The notes below the pieces were generated by a model that was given only the letters and a program-made list of their open reading frames with translations, did no database searches and was not told where the DNA came from. Below are positions 45,723 to 58,150 of a stretch of DNA of 64,000 nt, in pieces; within the stretch, counting starts at the first letter, position 1; each line of letters starts with the position of its first letter. Origin of the DNA: Pyxicephalus adspersus (Eukaryota; Chordata; Amphibia; Anura; Pyxicephalidae); assembly GCF_032062135.1 (NCBI RefSeq), contig NC_092862.1, positions 43,487,670 through 43,551,669 on the forward strand, in the 5' to 3' direction. The translations under genes were made by a program, and so were the position numbers.

Positions 45723-47345
45723 AAACTCCCAAGTTCCTGTAGCCAGTCCTTGTAGCTCTTGTACTTTTCTTCAGAACTGTGGTCATCTTCCTATGAAGAG
45801 CTCATTTTTCTTTAACATTTGGAGAAAACTACGTGAATTGATGGCAGCTTCTAAGTCTGTGTTAACCATAGAAGACTAGTCATTCACTTGCCCAGCTAAA
45901 TTCACGTTGTGTCCTCTAGGTGGTGATATTGTATCACAGATTCCGGGATATCCATGTGTCGCATGGAACGCAGACCTTTTTTAATGATGAATAATAAGTT
46001 TTAGGAAACTTTCTTTTTCTCCTTATGATAGAATTCAATTTGTTCAGTGAACTTTATCACAGATTTAATATGTAAACCAGAGGCAGAAAATGTTCATATG
46101 TGTCTATGGAACAGTAAATGTGTGTCTTAAGATAAAATAGGTGGCTAATTGTTTTCCATAAATTGAGTACTTTGAATGTTCTTTCATAGGAAAAAGAATT
46201 GATTAACCATTACTGCTGCCAATTCCTTGTAACTACACAGAAAATACACACACAAAAATGAAGATGCCCATAGCATAGAATTTTGTTGCATTAAATGAAA
46301 AGTAAAACTTTAACGGTTGCTGTTGGCAATTCACTTTTGTGCAGTGTTTTAATGAATTGGCCTCATTCTTTCATGTCCTTTCAAGAATGTTTCCATGTCA
46401 TGGTAATGTAGATCTCCTGCTAAAAAGTCTCTATAAATGAGAACCTCAAAATTTTAATGCTTTCAGGAAATCCCTGTGCTTAGCATTGGCCCCACCAACA
46501 GTGCTGGAAACTTTTCACTGTAAGATTAAAATGGCTTGTAAAGCTTTTGGGGGAAAAAAATACCATGTGGGGTCTTTTTTATGTAATCCCAATTCATCAA
46601 ACATTCTTGTGTAGTGTTATTTTTTGAAGAGAATTTCCATATATTGGGGACCTATCCAAACTTGTTTTAGCCCTATGAAAATGAATGGTCATTACGCTAA
46701 CATTGCTTGTGCACTGAAGTGGGTAAAGATCGCTGCTATTGCAGATTCACCACCAGTGGAGCTGCTCCTGAAACCTGGAATTGTGATTTTGTGTTTTTGG
46801 TAAATAGGATGCTTAGACATGGAAATGTAACCAGTAGCATGCATGTTGGAAGACTCATGTGGCCAATAAACAAAGACCAAGTTTTATTTGGAGTTTTTTT
46901 TTTTTTGCTTTGCCGGTTTTTGGGTAATAAAGTGGGTATTTGTCAAGTTGGGTATGTGAAGGTAATGCATTTACATATCTATCAGCCAGCACACCATTTT
47001 ACATTATAGAGCACAAGCTGCAATACACGCTATTCTCCATTTCTAAGCAAATTTTATGCAATACAGTTCCAGAGGGTTTTTTTTGGTATACGTTAAAAAT
47101 ACATCATACATTTTTTATTAGTATCTGAAAAAATAAATGTTATGATATGTTACTGGTTATTTTGCAGAGGAATATTTTTTTCTTGTTTTTAAAATTGAAT
47201 AAAACACACAAGAAATGCAAACTAACCTAGTATGGGCAGAGTTATTGTCATTCATTTTATGGGGTCTGTGCCAAACTTACACCTGTGTACGTACTTTGCT
47301 ATTTAATATGTACTTTACAAAAATAAATTATTTGTGACCCAAACT
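45723..47345 (+). other. ss18: Probable ss18 3' UTR
   Basis: This AT-rich, largely repeat-free stretch follows the stop codon. It contains several AATAAA hexamers (46865, 47198, 47322). The true end is not determinable from sequence, and open frames here are short and without recognisable matches. Confidence 0.6.
47198..47203 (+). terminator. ss18: Candidate ss18 polyadenylation signal
   Basis: AATAAA in the context TTGAATAAAACACAC lies about 1.48 kb after the stop. A second AATAAA at 47322-47327 is an alternative. Confidence 0.4.
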
Positions 47346-48194
47346 CTTTTTTTAATTTTTGTTATGCAAACACACACCTTGTACATTTTATGCTTTGGAG
47401 AATGTGTTTACATAAAATATGACATAAATTTCATAGAATTATGTAAAAAAATGTGTAGAATTTGAAACTGTTTGCTCCACTTTTTTTTGGAAAACATATC
47501 CTCTAAAAATATGCCGGTGGAATGCCTGTACGGTGATTGTTCCTGGTGTAAGGCTGACGTAGTGTGGCAGGCGCAGCACCATGAGGTGCCTTGTGCGCTG
47601 TGGCATTAGAAGAATTATTTTTTCTGTCTCTCTTTAATCTGATCAGACTGTCTTTACTCTATAATTCCTCTAATACCGTTCCATAAAAGTAGTAGGTTTA
47701 AAGAGCACACCAAATACTTTGGATAACTTCTTTAATAACTTCAAACTTTCTTCATATAACACTGCTGATTCTGCAGCAGAAAGTCTATGTACAAACATGT
47801 GTTGAATGAGATCACAAAATGATGGTTGAAGTTGGTTAGTTTGTTTGCTAATGATAATGATACTGGTGCTGGTGATGATACTGTTGATGATGATGATGAT
47901 GATAATGTTGATGGTGGAACTGTGAGCAAACACATGAGAGGTTCAGCAGACAGTCCCAATCAATATTAAACTACAGGAATCTATATAACTGCATTAAATA
48001 CCTTTCTGGCCTTTTGTCTACTTCTATGAAACTCTCTGGCTGGAACTGGTGCTGTTCTCTCTCTCTTCTCTCTCTTCTCTCCCTCTCTCTCTCTCTCTGT
48101 TAGCACGCTGAATACAGCATGGTTTGCTAGGGAATTTCCCCATAGACACAGTGTAAGGCTGGTTGTGATTGGTTGAGGCCTCTGCATAGTGTAA
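47346..48194. other. Gene-free stretch downstream of ss18
   Basis: It holds a (GAT)n-like run (about 47868-47925) and a CT-rich microsatellite (about 48050-48102). I see no exon. Confidence 0.5.
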
Positions 48195-48523
48195 AGCTAC
48201 GTACACACGTCAGATTTTTATCGCCCGATAATCGGCATCGGCCAATTATCGGGCGAAAATCTGCCGTGTGTACAGTCGGTGTCGTCCATTGTCCGGACGA
48301 CCGACCTGCCGGATCCACGGACGATGGACGACAGCCGATCGTAATGAAAGTGAAGGGGAGAGCGCGCAGCAGGGTGCCGCTCCGTCGCTCTCCCCCTCCC
48401 CTCCATAGAGCATGAACGGTGCTGTATGTACAGCACCGTTCATGCATCTTGCAGCCCCTTGTCGTTGGAAAGGATCGTGAAAGATCCTTTCCAACGACAA
48501 AAATTGGCAGTGTGTACGCAGCT
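48195..48523. mobile_element. Harbinger-like MITE, four-hairpin subfamily, copy 2
   Basis: The ends are AGCTACGTACACAC and GTGTGTACGCAGCT, flanked by TAA on both sides. It has the same order of internal palindromes as 10685-11016 and is nearly the same length (329 against 332 bp). There is no coding capacity. Confidence 0.9.
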
Positions 48524-49764
48524 TAAGACTCACTGTGATTGGCTTATCTCTTCAAACTAGATAATGACTCTTAAAGGTATATTTTCCTTTTCTACCTATG
48601 TTAACAAAATGCATATATATAACTGTTATAAACATTCACAACCATAAAATACAGTGATAACTCTGCATCTAGCTTAAACATATGAGCATATGAGCTGTAT
48701 AGTAGGGTTATTGGCAGGTTTAGGTGTATACAGAATATGCTGCACTAATAACCTAGGACAGGTTTTAGCTGGCCAGCTACACGTAGGCTGAAGGCCATAG
48801 TGGCTGGTGAAAGGGCCAGGCCGAAGAATAGGCTCCCTGGTTACCTTTCCACAAAGCCTTTTCATACTCCACAGATGGGAAAAAAACGATACTGTGACAG
48901 GTGAACAGACATGTTCTGACATACCTTTTCACTCCACAATTTAAACCTGTAGAAAACTGGAAGGGTAGAGAATGAGAGAAATATTGTAAATGTATATATG
49001 TAATCTTGACCATTCAGGAAGACAAGAGGCATTGTTGTATCCTCCTTTATTACCAGAGCTTCATTGATTAAAGTGTATCCTCTCCAGTCTTGAAGAGCTT
49101 TCAGGCTCTTTGTTGGAGCAATTTTCTCCCACCTATTGCCATTTTTGTTGCCCATTTTTACAGTGGTCCACACAACAAAAGGGTATAAGCAGTAAAATTG
49201 TGAGGATCTAACCCCTTCCTGCTTTTTCACCAAACCTAAAAAATGCGCTTAACTACCCCGGAGCCCCTGTATAAGTAGTATTTGTATGATTTAAAAAAAA
49301 AACCTTTGTAATACCATATCCTCTTTGTGCCTTAATTAGTTTTATTAATAAGCAATTATAGGTAAACGTCAATGAAACGCTTAAAGCCTAGAAAAATAAT
49401 TGCATCTGCACGCTTCAGTATGCACGCCTTAAGATGGGTATGGAGTAGAATTATTAAGAGGTAGGAACACAACATGAAAACACCAACAGATGTGCTTTGA
49501 AGAAGACATTTGGTTGGGAAGCACAAATTAGACAGGAGGTGTGGGGTATCAGATGGTCTGCTAATACTGATAGAAAAGGTGAGCTGCCACAGCTGTTTTG
49601 CATGGTGATTTACTGCAGACAGTGCAGAATCTACGCCTGATCATTTATTATAAATTCAAAGACTTCATTTATAGGTGAGAAATTCCCCTTTAACATCCTC
49701 TTTGTGCCTGAGGATTTGGCTAAGATCGCAGTCACTAGTTCATGTTAATGTGTGTGTGTATGTA

Positions 49765-49823
<59 letters not shown>

Positions 49824-51764
49824 GAATATATGAATTTGTCCGTATGATGATGTATTGTGTGGGTGGATCTTTTATCTATAACAACCATCGGGCAGTATTT
49901 TTTACTGTGTACTTGCTTGACTGCTATGGGCAACACTCAAGTTTTGATCAAACTCTCAGTAACAGCCAATGAGAGCCCTGCTTTTTGTTTTCATGTGTTT
50001 AAAGTATTATAGTATTTTTAGACAAGTATTAAAGTGGGAAAGGATTATTCAGTTAAAGCAGACCTATCAACAAATTTTTTACAACTCTTTTATGCAAAGT
50101 AAAAATGATCCGCTCCCATTCTGTTTTTACCACGGCTGTAAAAATAGAATGGGAGGGCAGAGCCTCCTGGGATACCCATTTCACACATCCCAGGAGTCTT
50201 CTGGCTGCTCTGAAGATCAGGCATGTGCAGAAGGGGCTTTTCCTACGTTGGGGGGCATTCTCACACATGCGCACTTTTAATTAGCAGAGGGTGCAGACTG
50301 CAGCAGTAAGTTTATTGCATCCACCCAGAGGGCAAGAAATCTTACTAAATAACTCCTAGGATTTCAAACAAAATAAAAGTCTTATGTATACAGAACAAAA
50401 TTTGCTGTGGTCATCACCCATCAAGTTACTACCATTTCATGTGCCATGCTGCTCATGTTGGCCTCTCTGGTAAAGTAATGCCTATAGACTCCTACGTACC
50501 CATATTCTCATATCATTTACAAAAAGAAAATGCTCAATGCACAAATTGCATATAGAATGACAGAAAAAATACAGTCTTGAAATGAGCTGTCCGAGCATTT
50601 CAGTTCTGCATAAAAACATACAGAAAGCTATCATTAGGTACTTTCTATTGCCTAGTGTGTAGTCAAAGTGAATTGATGTTACTGTTCATAAAACATACAT
50701 GCAATGTTACATTGCTTGACAGTAAGGAATGCAATCCTTGTTAATACAGACAGATGCTTAATGGCTGAAATCTAACCAAAATTACAGTCTCAGGTGAGGA
50801 TGTGTGAGGGGCTCTAGCACCTGTTAGATAGTAACTACATGGGGTTTCAGATTACCAAATTAGTCATGGTTAACCCTAGCATAAGAAAAGCTGCATATAC
50901 ATGTTTTCATACAATTATTCATCTTCAAAATCCAATATTTTGATAGGAAGTTGTTTTTTGATTTTTTTCACAGCCATGCACATTGTTTGACAATTTTTTA
51001 GGGGGTGGTTTAGTGTATAAGAAATGAAAAAATAAAAGTTAACTAAAAGTAGTTATTTTTGTAGGATTTGATAGAATTTAATGGAAGAAAAAAAATTAAA
51101 TGCAGAGCACAATTTATGGAAAGTACTCACAAATATAAGTAAATTAAATACAGAAATTCAAGCAAACTGCTACAAAAATCTAATTTTATTTTTTTATTCT
51201 TATTTACACACATCTTACATCAACCATCTTATTTACATTAACATCTTACATCAACCATCAACAATTACAGTTCAGTAATGTAGCTCCAGCAATGAATGAG
51301 AATAATCAGCAGGGAGGTGATCCAGGAAGAGGTGAAGCTCTCACAGCAAAATAACGGTAATATGTATGGTGGGCCAGATAGAGCATGTTCACACTAGTGG
51401 TATTTGTAAGGGGTTGTAATCGCTGGCAAAAAATGATGAACATTAGAACAACTAAGAAGAAGCACTAAGAAGGCTGTTTGGTAAAGAAGTGCGATTTGTA
51501 CCTTTCTGAAGCTAAAGTACTGAGCACCTGCTCTTTGGACAAGCCTGTCTCCAGCATTATTTTCCCATGTTGTATAACAGCAGTGATTTGTTGAATAATG
51601 ACTGGTGATGGGCAGGATAATATTTCTGTAGGGGTGGTTTAAGAAAATATCTAGCAGATGAGCTAAGCAGAAGCTGGGAGACCCTTGTACTGCAGGGCAT
51701 TAAGTACAGCTCCCTCTCCAGTAAGGAGACTAGTGAGCAGCACAGCCAGAGAGATGGCATTAAG
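48524..51764. other. Gene-free stretch
   Basis: I see no gene. It contains a short fragment near 49055-49110 similar to the foldback element at 59800 (AAAGTGTATCCTCTCCAG), the microsatellite at 49751, and GTTAAAGCAGACCTATCAAC near 50054, which looks like the end of a dispersed repeat. The rest appears unique. Confidence 0.45.
49751..49818. repeat. (TG)n(TA)n microsatellite
   Basis: A TG-rich run passes into about 17 TA repeats. The minus-strand open frame through it is an artefact. Confidence 0.92.
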
Positions 51765-52123
51765 TTAACCTCCCTGGTAGTATGAATAATGTGGATTTTT
51801 AAATGCAAAAGCGGTTCATTTAAAACTCCTCAGTTTAAATTTCCCGCCCTCCAGTCTACAAATTGCGAGCAGATGCCCAGCTGGCATCTGAAATTCCCTG
51901 GCCTCGCGTCCCTACGTTCACATGCCGGGGACGCAGATGCCAGGCGAAATCGCCAGAGAAAGCAGATGCTGGGCATCGCTGGAGGACGCTGCTGGAACGT
52001 GGGAACAAGGTAGGACTTGGTAAACTCCCTGGCAATTCCACTCCAAGTGTGGCTGGGGATCACCGCTTTTGGTATGGAAAATCCACTCCGAGCCACACTC
52101 GGGAAAACCACCAGGGAGGTTAA
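51765..52123. mobile_element. TTAA-flanked MITE, CCTCCCTGG family
   Basis: TTAA is followed by CCTCCCTGGTAG on the left. CCACCAGGGAGG is followed by TTAA on the right, preceded by CTCCGAGCCACACTCGGG. A near-duplicate lies at 61692-62049. TTAA duplications and CCTYCC ends fit a piggyBac-dependent non-autonomous element. There is no transposase. Confidence 0.82.
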
Positions 52124-53155
52124 TGTAAGGTTCTGCTCCAGTGCCAGCACTCACCAGACGCCAATCTCAGGAGGCTTGTTGTGCAGTCCCAGCACACAGT
52201 TGCCCCCAGGACTTCTATACGTAATGGATGGTGTCTGGGGAAGGACTGACACCAGGGGCCCACAGATAATGCAACACAGGTTAGTCCAGAAGTTCAGAAA
52301 ATGGAGCCGGAGGTCATACACAAGAAAACCAACCACCAAACAAGGGTCCAATCCAAGGACCAAGATAAAACAGCCAGGGTCACAGGCAAAGGTAGTTCCA
52401 GGCAGCATACAATCTCATGGTCAGGAATCGACAACAGTAAATCCAATGAATATTCAACAGCAGCAGGTCAGCCGAGCCTAACACTATAAAAAGACAATTC
52501 GTAATTGTGAGCAGAAAGGCTATAGATACCTATCAGCCAATAGCAGGGCAGAATGGAACCAGGGACTAATCTGCTCCTAAAATCCCCTCCAGCTGTACAC
52601 AACCTCAGAGTGTGTGCTGGGGATGCTGAGAAGGTACATATTAGTCTGCACGGCTAAAGGGAAGCAGGAGATGCTGTGAACTGCTGATTGGAGGGCAGAC
52701 AACTTATTCCTTGATCTCCTTCAAGCAACATAGCTGGAGATGATAAATAAACAGGGTGTGATACTGCGGTGGCACATAGTGCAGGATTGTGGGCCAGATA
52801 AGCATCTTCTAATGGCTATAGAACAGGAATGCCTACGCACAATCACAAATGTCTAATTTTTTAGGAGAAAAACAAGAAAAGTAAAGGTACACAATATGTA
52901 TTGTTTTTTTTATTCAATACCACAATAGCTCTTCTGTAGGCTGTGACCATGACCCTGTCCCTGTTTTACCAGTTACCAGTTATTTGCTTGGGTGACTTTT
53001 GGGAGGTACTAACCACTGCAAACCACAAACACTCTTAAAGAACTAGCATTTTGAGTATGCTCTGACCTAGTCATCTAGTCTTCACCTGCTACCTAATATA
53101 TCATTCCTTGTGAAAAACACCATTGTAAAGAGATAACAATGGGGAACACATTTTT
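52124..53155. other. Gene-free stretch, possibly an old repeat
   Basis: Bases 52140-52600 (GTCCAATCCAAGGACCAAGA, GTCACAGGCAAAGGTAG) have the style of a dispersed amphibian repeat, but I cannot name it or find its ends. The rest shows nothing. Confidence 0.35.
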
Positions 53156-53455
53156 TCATTCTTTGATGAGCTGCTGAATCTGTGGACCATCAAACACTCC
53201 TGCCTTTATTTTTTCAAATGACAAGCTAGGAAATGCCAGAATGAGGTACTTGAAACAGTCTCCTTCAGTTGGCAAAGCTTTAACGAACTGCTTCATCAGA
53301 CCCAGTTTCATGTGCAGAGGTGGGAATATAATATTCTTTTTATCAACAAGTGGCTTATGTAGAATGTTTGAATCACCTGGTTTTAGGGCAGATCTTGGAG
53401 CACAACCTCTGACCACACTGTCTTGCGTGTAAATGAATAGTCTATACAAATCCAC
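53156..53455 (-). pseudogene. Fragment of a widespread uncharacterised protein family
   Basis: The minus strand reads NILHKPLVDKKNIIFPPLHM and then KLGLMKQFVKALPTEGDCFK, ending GVFDGPQIQQLIKE. The motif PPLHIKLGLMKQFVKAL followed by GI-F-GPQI--L is one I recall from many repeated hypothetical proteins in fish, amphibians and arthropods, with no known role. Only about 80 residues are present, without visible exons around them, so it is probably a repeat relic and not an active gene. Confidence 0.55.
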
Positions 53456-53459
53456 GATA

Positions 53460-54069
53460 CAGTAATTGCATTAATATAAGCGGTAGAGAAAAAAAACGAT
53501 GTGATGAGAGAAAACGAACTGCACTTTCAGAATCAACATACCTATTTTAGTTTAAATAAGCTTAAAAATTGAAGTCAACAATAAATTTGTTCAAAATTGT
53601 TCCCCAGTGTAATCATTGTTTAATCACTTCCCATGTCAAAGGTTTTAATAATTTGGCTGATCCGTGTATATCAGAAAGAAGTGGAATATATAAAAACTGT
53701 CCCAAATTTGAGCAACCAATCATGTTTTTACTGCATAAAAGAGTGCATTCCTCCATTTTAATGTGCACATACCTATGTGAAAAATTATAATAACAGAAGT
53801 GGCCGTTATTGTGATATAAAAGTTTTAATATAGATATTTTTAATGATTCTGTGTTTTTAAATGCGTCCTTGCAGTATAATTTTCTCTTTTGTAGTAGCTC
53901 TATAGTAGGCACAAACAACAATTCCACAATATTATCTGAACACGCAAACCAAATGAGCATTTCAATAGACAAGTACAAGTGTTTACAGACATAGTACACA
54001 TTAATGAGATCACTTAAACAGATAGTTGATCATCAGAACAAATTAATGGGACAAGTCATCCCCTAATAC
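53460..54069. other. Gene-free stretch
   Basis: AT-rich unique-looking sequence. A minus-strand open frame (53613-53999) has no recognisable motif and coding-like composition is absent. Confidence 0.45.
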
Positions 54070-54950
54070 CTTCCCATATATAATTTACAAACTGTACAAA
54101 GAAGTCATTTGTATTTTCTTTGGTGTTCTTTTAATATAGCGTCTAATTAGCCTTTACCGCACAGTAATAAGCATGGCATGTGGGCTGCTACAAAAGACTT
54201 TTTTCCCTGAAAAATGAAGTCTACGAGGTGGTAATCAAGATGACTGAATTAGATTAATTAGTGGGAAGAGATGTGGATGTACTGATTCTAGAACGATGCA
54301 GATATATTACCTCATTTAAAATAAGCTCACCTGACATTAAGGAATAATTTGTCAACCTATCGTCTTTTTAAGTCTTACTCTCCATTTAATGGAAATTAAA
54401 ATTACAGTTTTAATAAGAAGAATTTCCTCTAGGATTTCCCTCCCTGAGACACTTGCATTCACGAGGCTTAATTGTTTTATAACAGTTCTAATTCATAAAA
54501 GTTTTTAATTGGTGGTGACAAAAATTACCTTATTCCTGTGGCGGAGAGACGGAAGAATAACTTAACCCCATAAGGGTTAGGAAGACCCGGAGGAGCGAGG
54601 CATGGGGTGAATGTTGGCATGAGTTGGCATAAAGGTGTGGAAAGTGTGGGCTGTCATTAAGAAAACTGAAGTTCTGACAATTAAGACTTGACTTAATCAA
54701 ATGATTGTCTCTCTAGAAGAAATATGAAATTAGATTTATAACTCATATATATTTATATGCTTAGGTCATTGACTGGATTATAATATCCCATATGAGCTAA
54801 TAATGTGTCTTGTTATAACATTATATATTATTTTGTATTATTAAGGCAAGAGTACTCATAAGTACAGAAAGAACTGTTTTCTGTTTAATAATTATTGCAT
54901 TTTTCTCATTTATTTTAACTTCAGTGAAAATACCATTAAGAATCAACTTA
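54070..54950. promoter_or_regulatory. Candidate conserved non-coding element
   Basis: The stretch lacks repeats and open frames. It carries homeodomain-type cores (TCTAATTAGCC, GATTAATTAG, TTTAATTGG, CTTAATTG) in complex sequence, unlike its flanks. In human the gene desert beyond SS18 leads to ZNF521 and is known to hold many conserved elements. Regulatory function is inferred, not shown. Confidence 0.3.
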
Positions 54951-55661
54951 GCTGTTTTTAGCTAAATTCTGTGTTTACTTGTGGTCCAACATAGGAAAAT
55001 TTTTATTGTATAGAACAGGTCCTGTTCTAGTCTTTTACCACCAAGTCCATCTGCACTAACCTTGGAATCTCTCTTACTTTTTTTTTATTTCAGTTTATTA
55101 TATTTTTTTGATTAAATGTTCAATGTTTTTTTTGCTTCTTGTGTCCCCACTTGCACAATAAACTGCTCTATTTTATCAGGTGACCATTGTCACTGGGGCA
55201 GAAGTTGATTTAAAATCTAATGTATACTGTTGTCACTAAAACAAGAATAGAAGGAAAGTCTTCCAATGGGGAAACTTGTTCAGTGACAACTGTCCAAGCG
55301 AGGAATTACTTTGCAGAGATTTACTTCTATTTATTATTGTGTCTCTAGGAAAGAGAATAGTGACAAATGTCCCCAGCAACTCACACTCACCAAACGTTTG
55401 GGTTTTACCTAAATGCAATTGTGAAGTTTTAGGCTAAAAATCTGTAATTTGATGACAATAATAACTAAAACATGATAGCATTAACCTCTGGGTCTAGTTT
55501 TGCAAACAGGGTTACTGTTATAGTTTTGCATGATTGTTCAGCCAAACAACATTCGTTCATGGCCTTTCTGTGAAATTCTATACAACATAAAAAACAAAAC
55601 TGTAATAAAACCCAGAATATGCATAATTTATAATGTATATATGGAGAAGAAATATTGTATG
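54951..55661. other. Gene-free stretch
   Basis: AT-rich sequence with T runs near 55078-55130. I see no feature. Confidence 0.45.
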
Positions 55662-56012
55662 AAAAAATGAAAAGACTCTCTCGAGTCCCACCCTAATGGC
55701 TCCGGCCCCACCAGGAACACCCCCTCAAGGAAAATTCCTCTCCTCCGCCATGCATACAGAGGAGAGGGAACACCCCTGAAATGAAAATCCATTTCCTTCG
55801 CAATGCATACGGAGGGGAGGGAATGTTCCCTATTTACTCCGGCCAGTGGAAGTGTTAACACCATTAGCGGTAAATAGGGAGGAGGCGCCACCACAAGGAG
55901 CCACCACACGAAGCTCTAGCGGATCCAGTAGTTTGTTCCGGCTCCACCACGGGTTGCCGGCTGGCATTAGAACAAGCTACCAGCTAGGCCGTATCTGGCC
56001 GACCCCTGGTCT
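55662..56012 (-). repeat. Dispersed repeat, orientation B
   Basis: On the minus strand it shares CCCTATTTACCGC, CAGGGGTGTTCC and GGGACTCGAGAG with 22660-23085. It carries an internal duplication of the segment around the two near-identical GGGGTGTTCC blocks. The class is unknown. Confidence 0.6.
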
Positions 56013-56029
56013 AAAGCAATACTAGACAG

Positions 56030-57215
56030 TAATGTGGCCAAAAGAGTGTAGGGGATTGGGTGTGTAAGATGCTTGGATCACAACATGTCTATTTTAAGAC
56101 AAGTTTGAAGAGCCTCCTCCAGGATCTGCCAACCATGCTACAGTGCCACCACATGTGTGACATCATCTTCACTTGATCCATGAAAGAAGAAAAATGTGAA
56201 TGAACCTCATGTCGTTTGGCTAGGACCATATACTATTGCCGGGCAGTCCTAAAAATTGCTTTTATCAGAAAAGTGTTACGCGAGATTCTGGACATAGTAT
56301 TTGAAGCCTCTAGTCATTCCTGATTCTCGGAAGAGAATTGAAGGCCAGCTTCCTATTGTGTCATGAAAAATAGTTTAATGAGGGGATCAAAAAGGTATGG
56401 TAAATAGTGGAAATTCTGTCTCCTCCATTTACAGATGATCTGCTGGTACTTCCAAGTAAGTTAATTGAAAGGGTGGTCTCGCTAACTTAAGCTTAGGTTT
56501 TTAGGTATTTTCTGGAATCCCAACTTACCAGTTTTTATCTGTCCTGAGATAAAACATTATTTTCACTGTAACAGTCTGTCCAAACCAAGGGGGCATAGAA
56601 TTTGCCTATTTCCCTAGGCCCTCAGCTATAGTTTTTAAAACAAGCAGGGATCATTTGTGTGGCATAAGGAACTAAACATAGGGGTGAGTTGAATCTGAAG
56701 ATAAGGAATTAATTTAGTGCCCTAAGTAAAGCTGTAATTTTGTTTTAATAGGTTATAAAGAGCAGGTGGCAAGTTGATATTGAGGGTCTTTAATTTGTTC
56801 CTGATCTTGGGTAAACCAGAAACACAGGCTAATGAGTGTAGTAATTTCAGCAAGATGGGAATTGATATTAATGGGGAACAGATGCATGATAAAATATCAT
56901 CAGCAAACTGAGCACACACTTTTGAGCCACTATGAATACCTTAAGTATCTGGGTAGGACTGTGTGGCTATGGCTAGGGTCTCAATAATAAAAAGATAAAG
57001 CGGACAAAGACACTCTTGCCTGGTTCCCCAAAAGATAACCACTGCTTGATACTTTTAACCCTTTACAGCGACTTGAGTAGAGGGGCATCATATAATGAGT
57101 CCGGAGTTTTAATTAAAAAAGGGCCAAACCCCATAGAACCCATTATGTAAAACAGGTATTGCCAGGAAAGGCTGTCAAATGCCTTTTGGAGATTAATGCA
57201 AAGGAGCAGGGCTTA
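56030..57215 (-). mobile_element. L1-type LINE reverse transcriptase relic
   Basis: The minus strand encodes LLCINLQKAFDSLSWQYLFY then IMGSMGFGP, and further on CAQFADDILSCI with the FADD box and VSGLPKIRNKLKTLNINLP. This is the L1-clade order (KAFD-W, then FADD, then SGL-I). Frames are broken and both ends are missing. Confidence 0.78.
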
Positions 57216-58150
57216 AGAATAGTAGCTTTTTACGGCAAACTTGTATGATAAAACTATTAAAATACTTTATTAGTGAACAAAAGGTGAAAGATAAAGTTAT
57301 GGTACAAAAAACATGTAACATTTATCATCATAATGGATTAATAGGATTGTATTCAAATTAATAAGTGATAGGGTCCTTACAATTCTTTGGAGGCCTAAGT
57401 ATAAACAGACCGCAAATCTCGTATTAACATTCAATACATAATTGCAGTCTTATTCCCGATGTCTTTCTCCCCAGTGGGCTTCCTCAGGGGATTCGAAGAC
57501 TTATGTATTGTTAGTTGTTAGAGCCAAACATTGAACAATTATTGTGTTGATTCAAGGTAAGTATTCAAAGGATATGGATACAAATTGGTTTGGACGCTTT
57601 GGGTTCCAGTAGTTAAATACACAATTGTGATAAACCAAGGGGTGTCTAGTCGATAGATACTTGATATCTGAAGGTTATTTATTTTTATATGTGCTTATTA
57701 CTGGGTGATGTTGTTGTAGTATATGATGTTAGATTACTACAAAGCTTAAGTTTCGTCTGCTATGCTTTGTTTCAATGAATGTTGAAGTTTTCTTCTATGA
57801 ACCGATTCTTGGTGTAGATTTGAAATCTATCAAATCTGTTATCGTATTGGTATGAATTTAAGGAGTTGCTGATTATCCCAAATACAAGCACAGGTTAAAA
57901 AAGAATGATTTTTGGTAGTTACTTTTGTTGTGGTATAGTGGTGGGAGCGAGCCGGCGGCAGCCGTCCAAGCAACCAAAGAATTGTAAGGAGTCTGTCACT
58001 CATTTATTTGAATACAATTCTATTAATTTCTCTTGAGATGATAAATGTTATATGTTTTTTGTACCATTACTTTTTCTTTCGCCTAATGATTACTAATAAA
58101 GGATTCCAATAGTTTTATCATACAAGTTTGCTGTAAAAAGCCACTATTCT
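57216..58150. mobile_element. DNA element with about 43-bp terminal inverted repeats
   Basis: The left end AGAATAGTAGCTTTTTACGG and CAAACTTGTATGATAAAACT continues to ATT. The right end is its inverse with two differences. It contains GTGGGCTTCCTCAGGGG. No transposase and no clean target duplication are seen, so the superfamily is unassigned. It sits against the broken L1. Confidence 0.75.
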
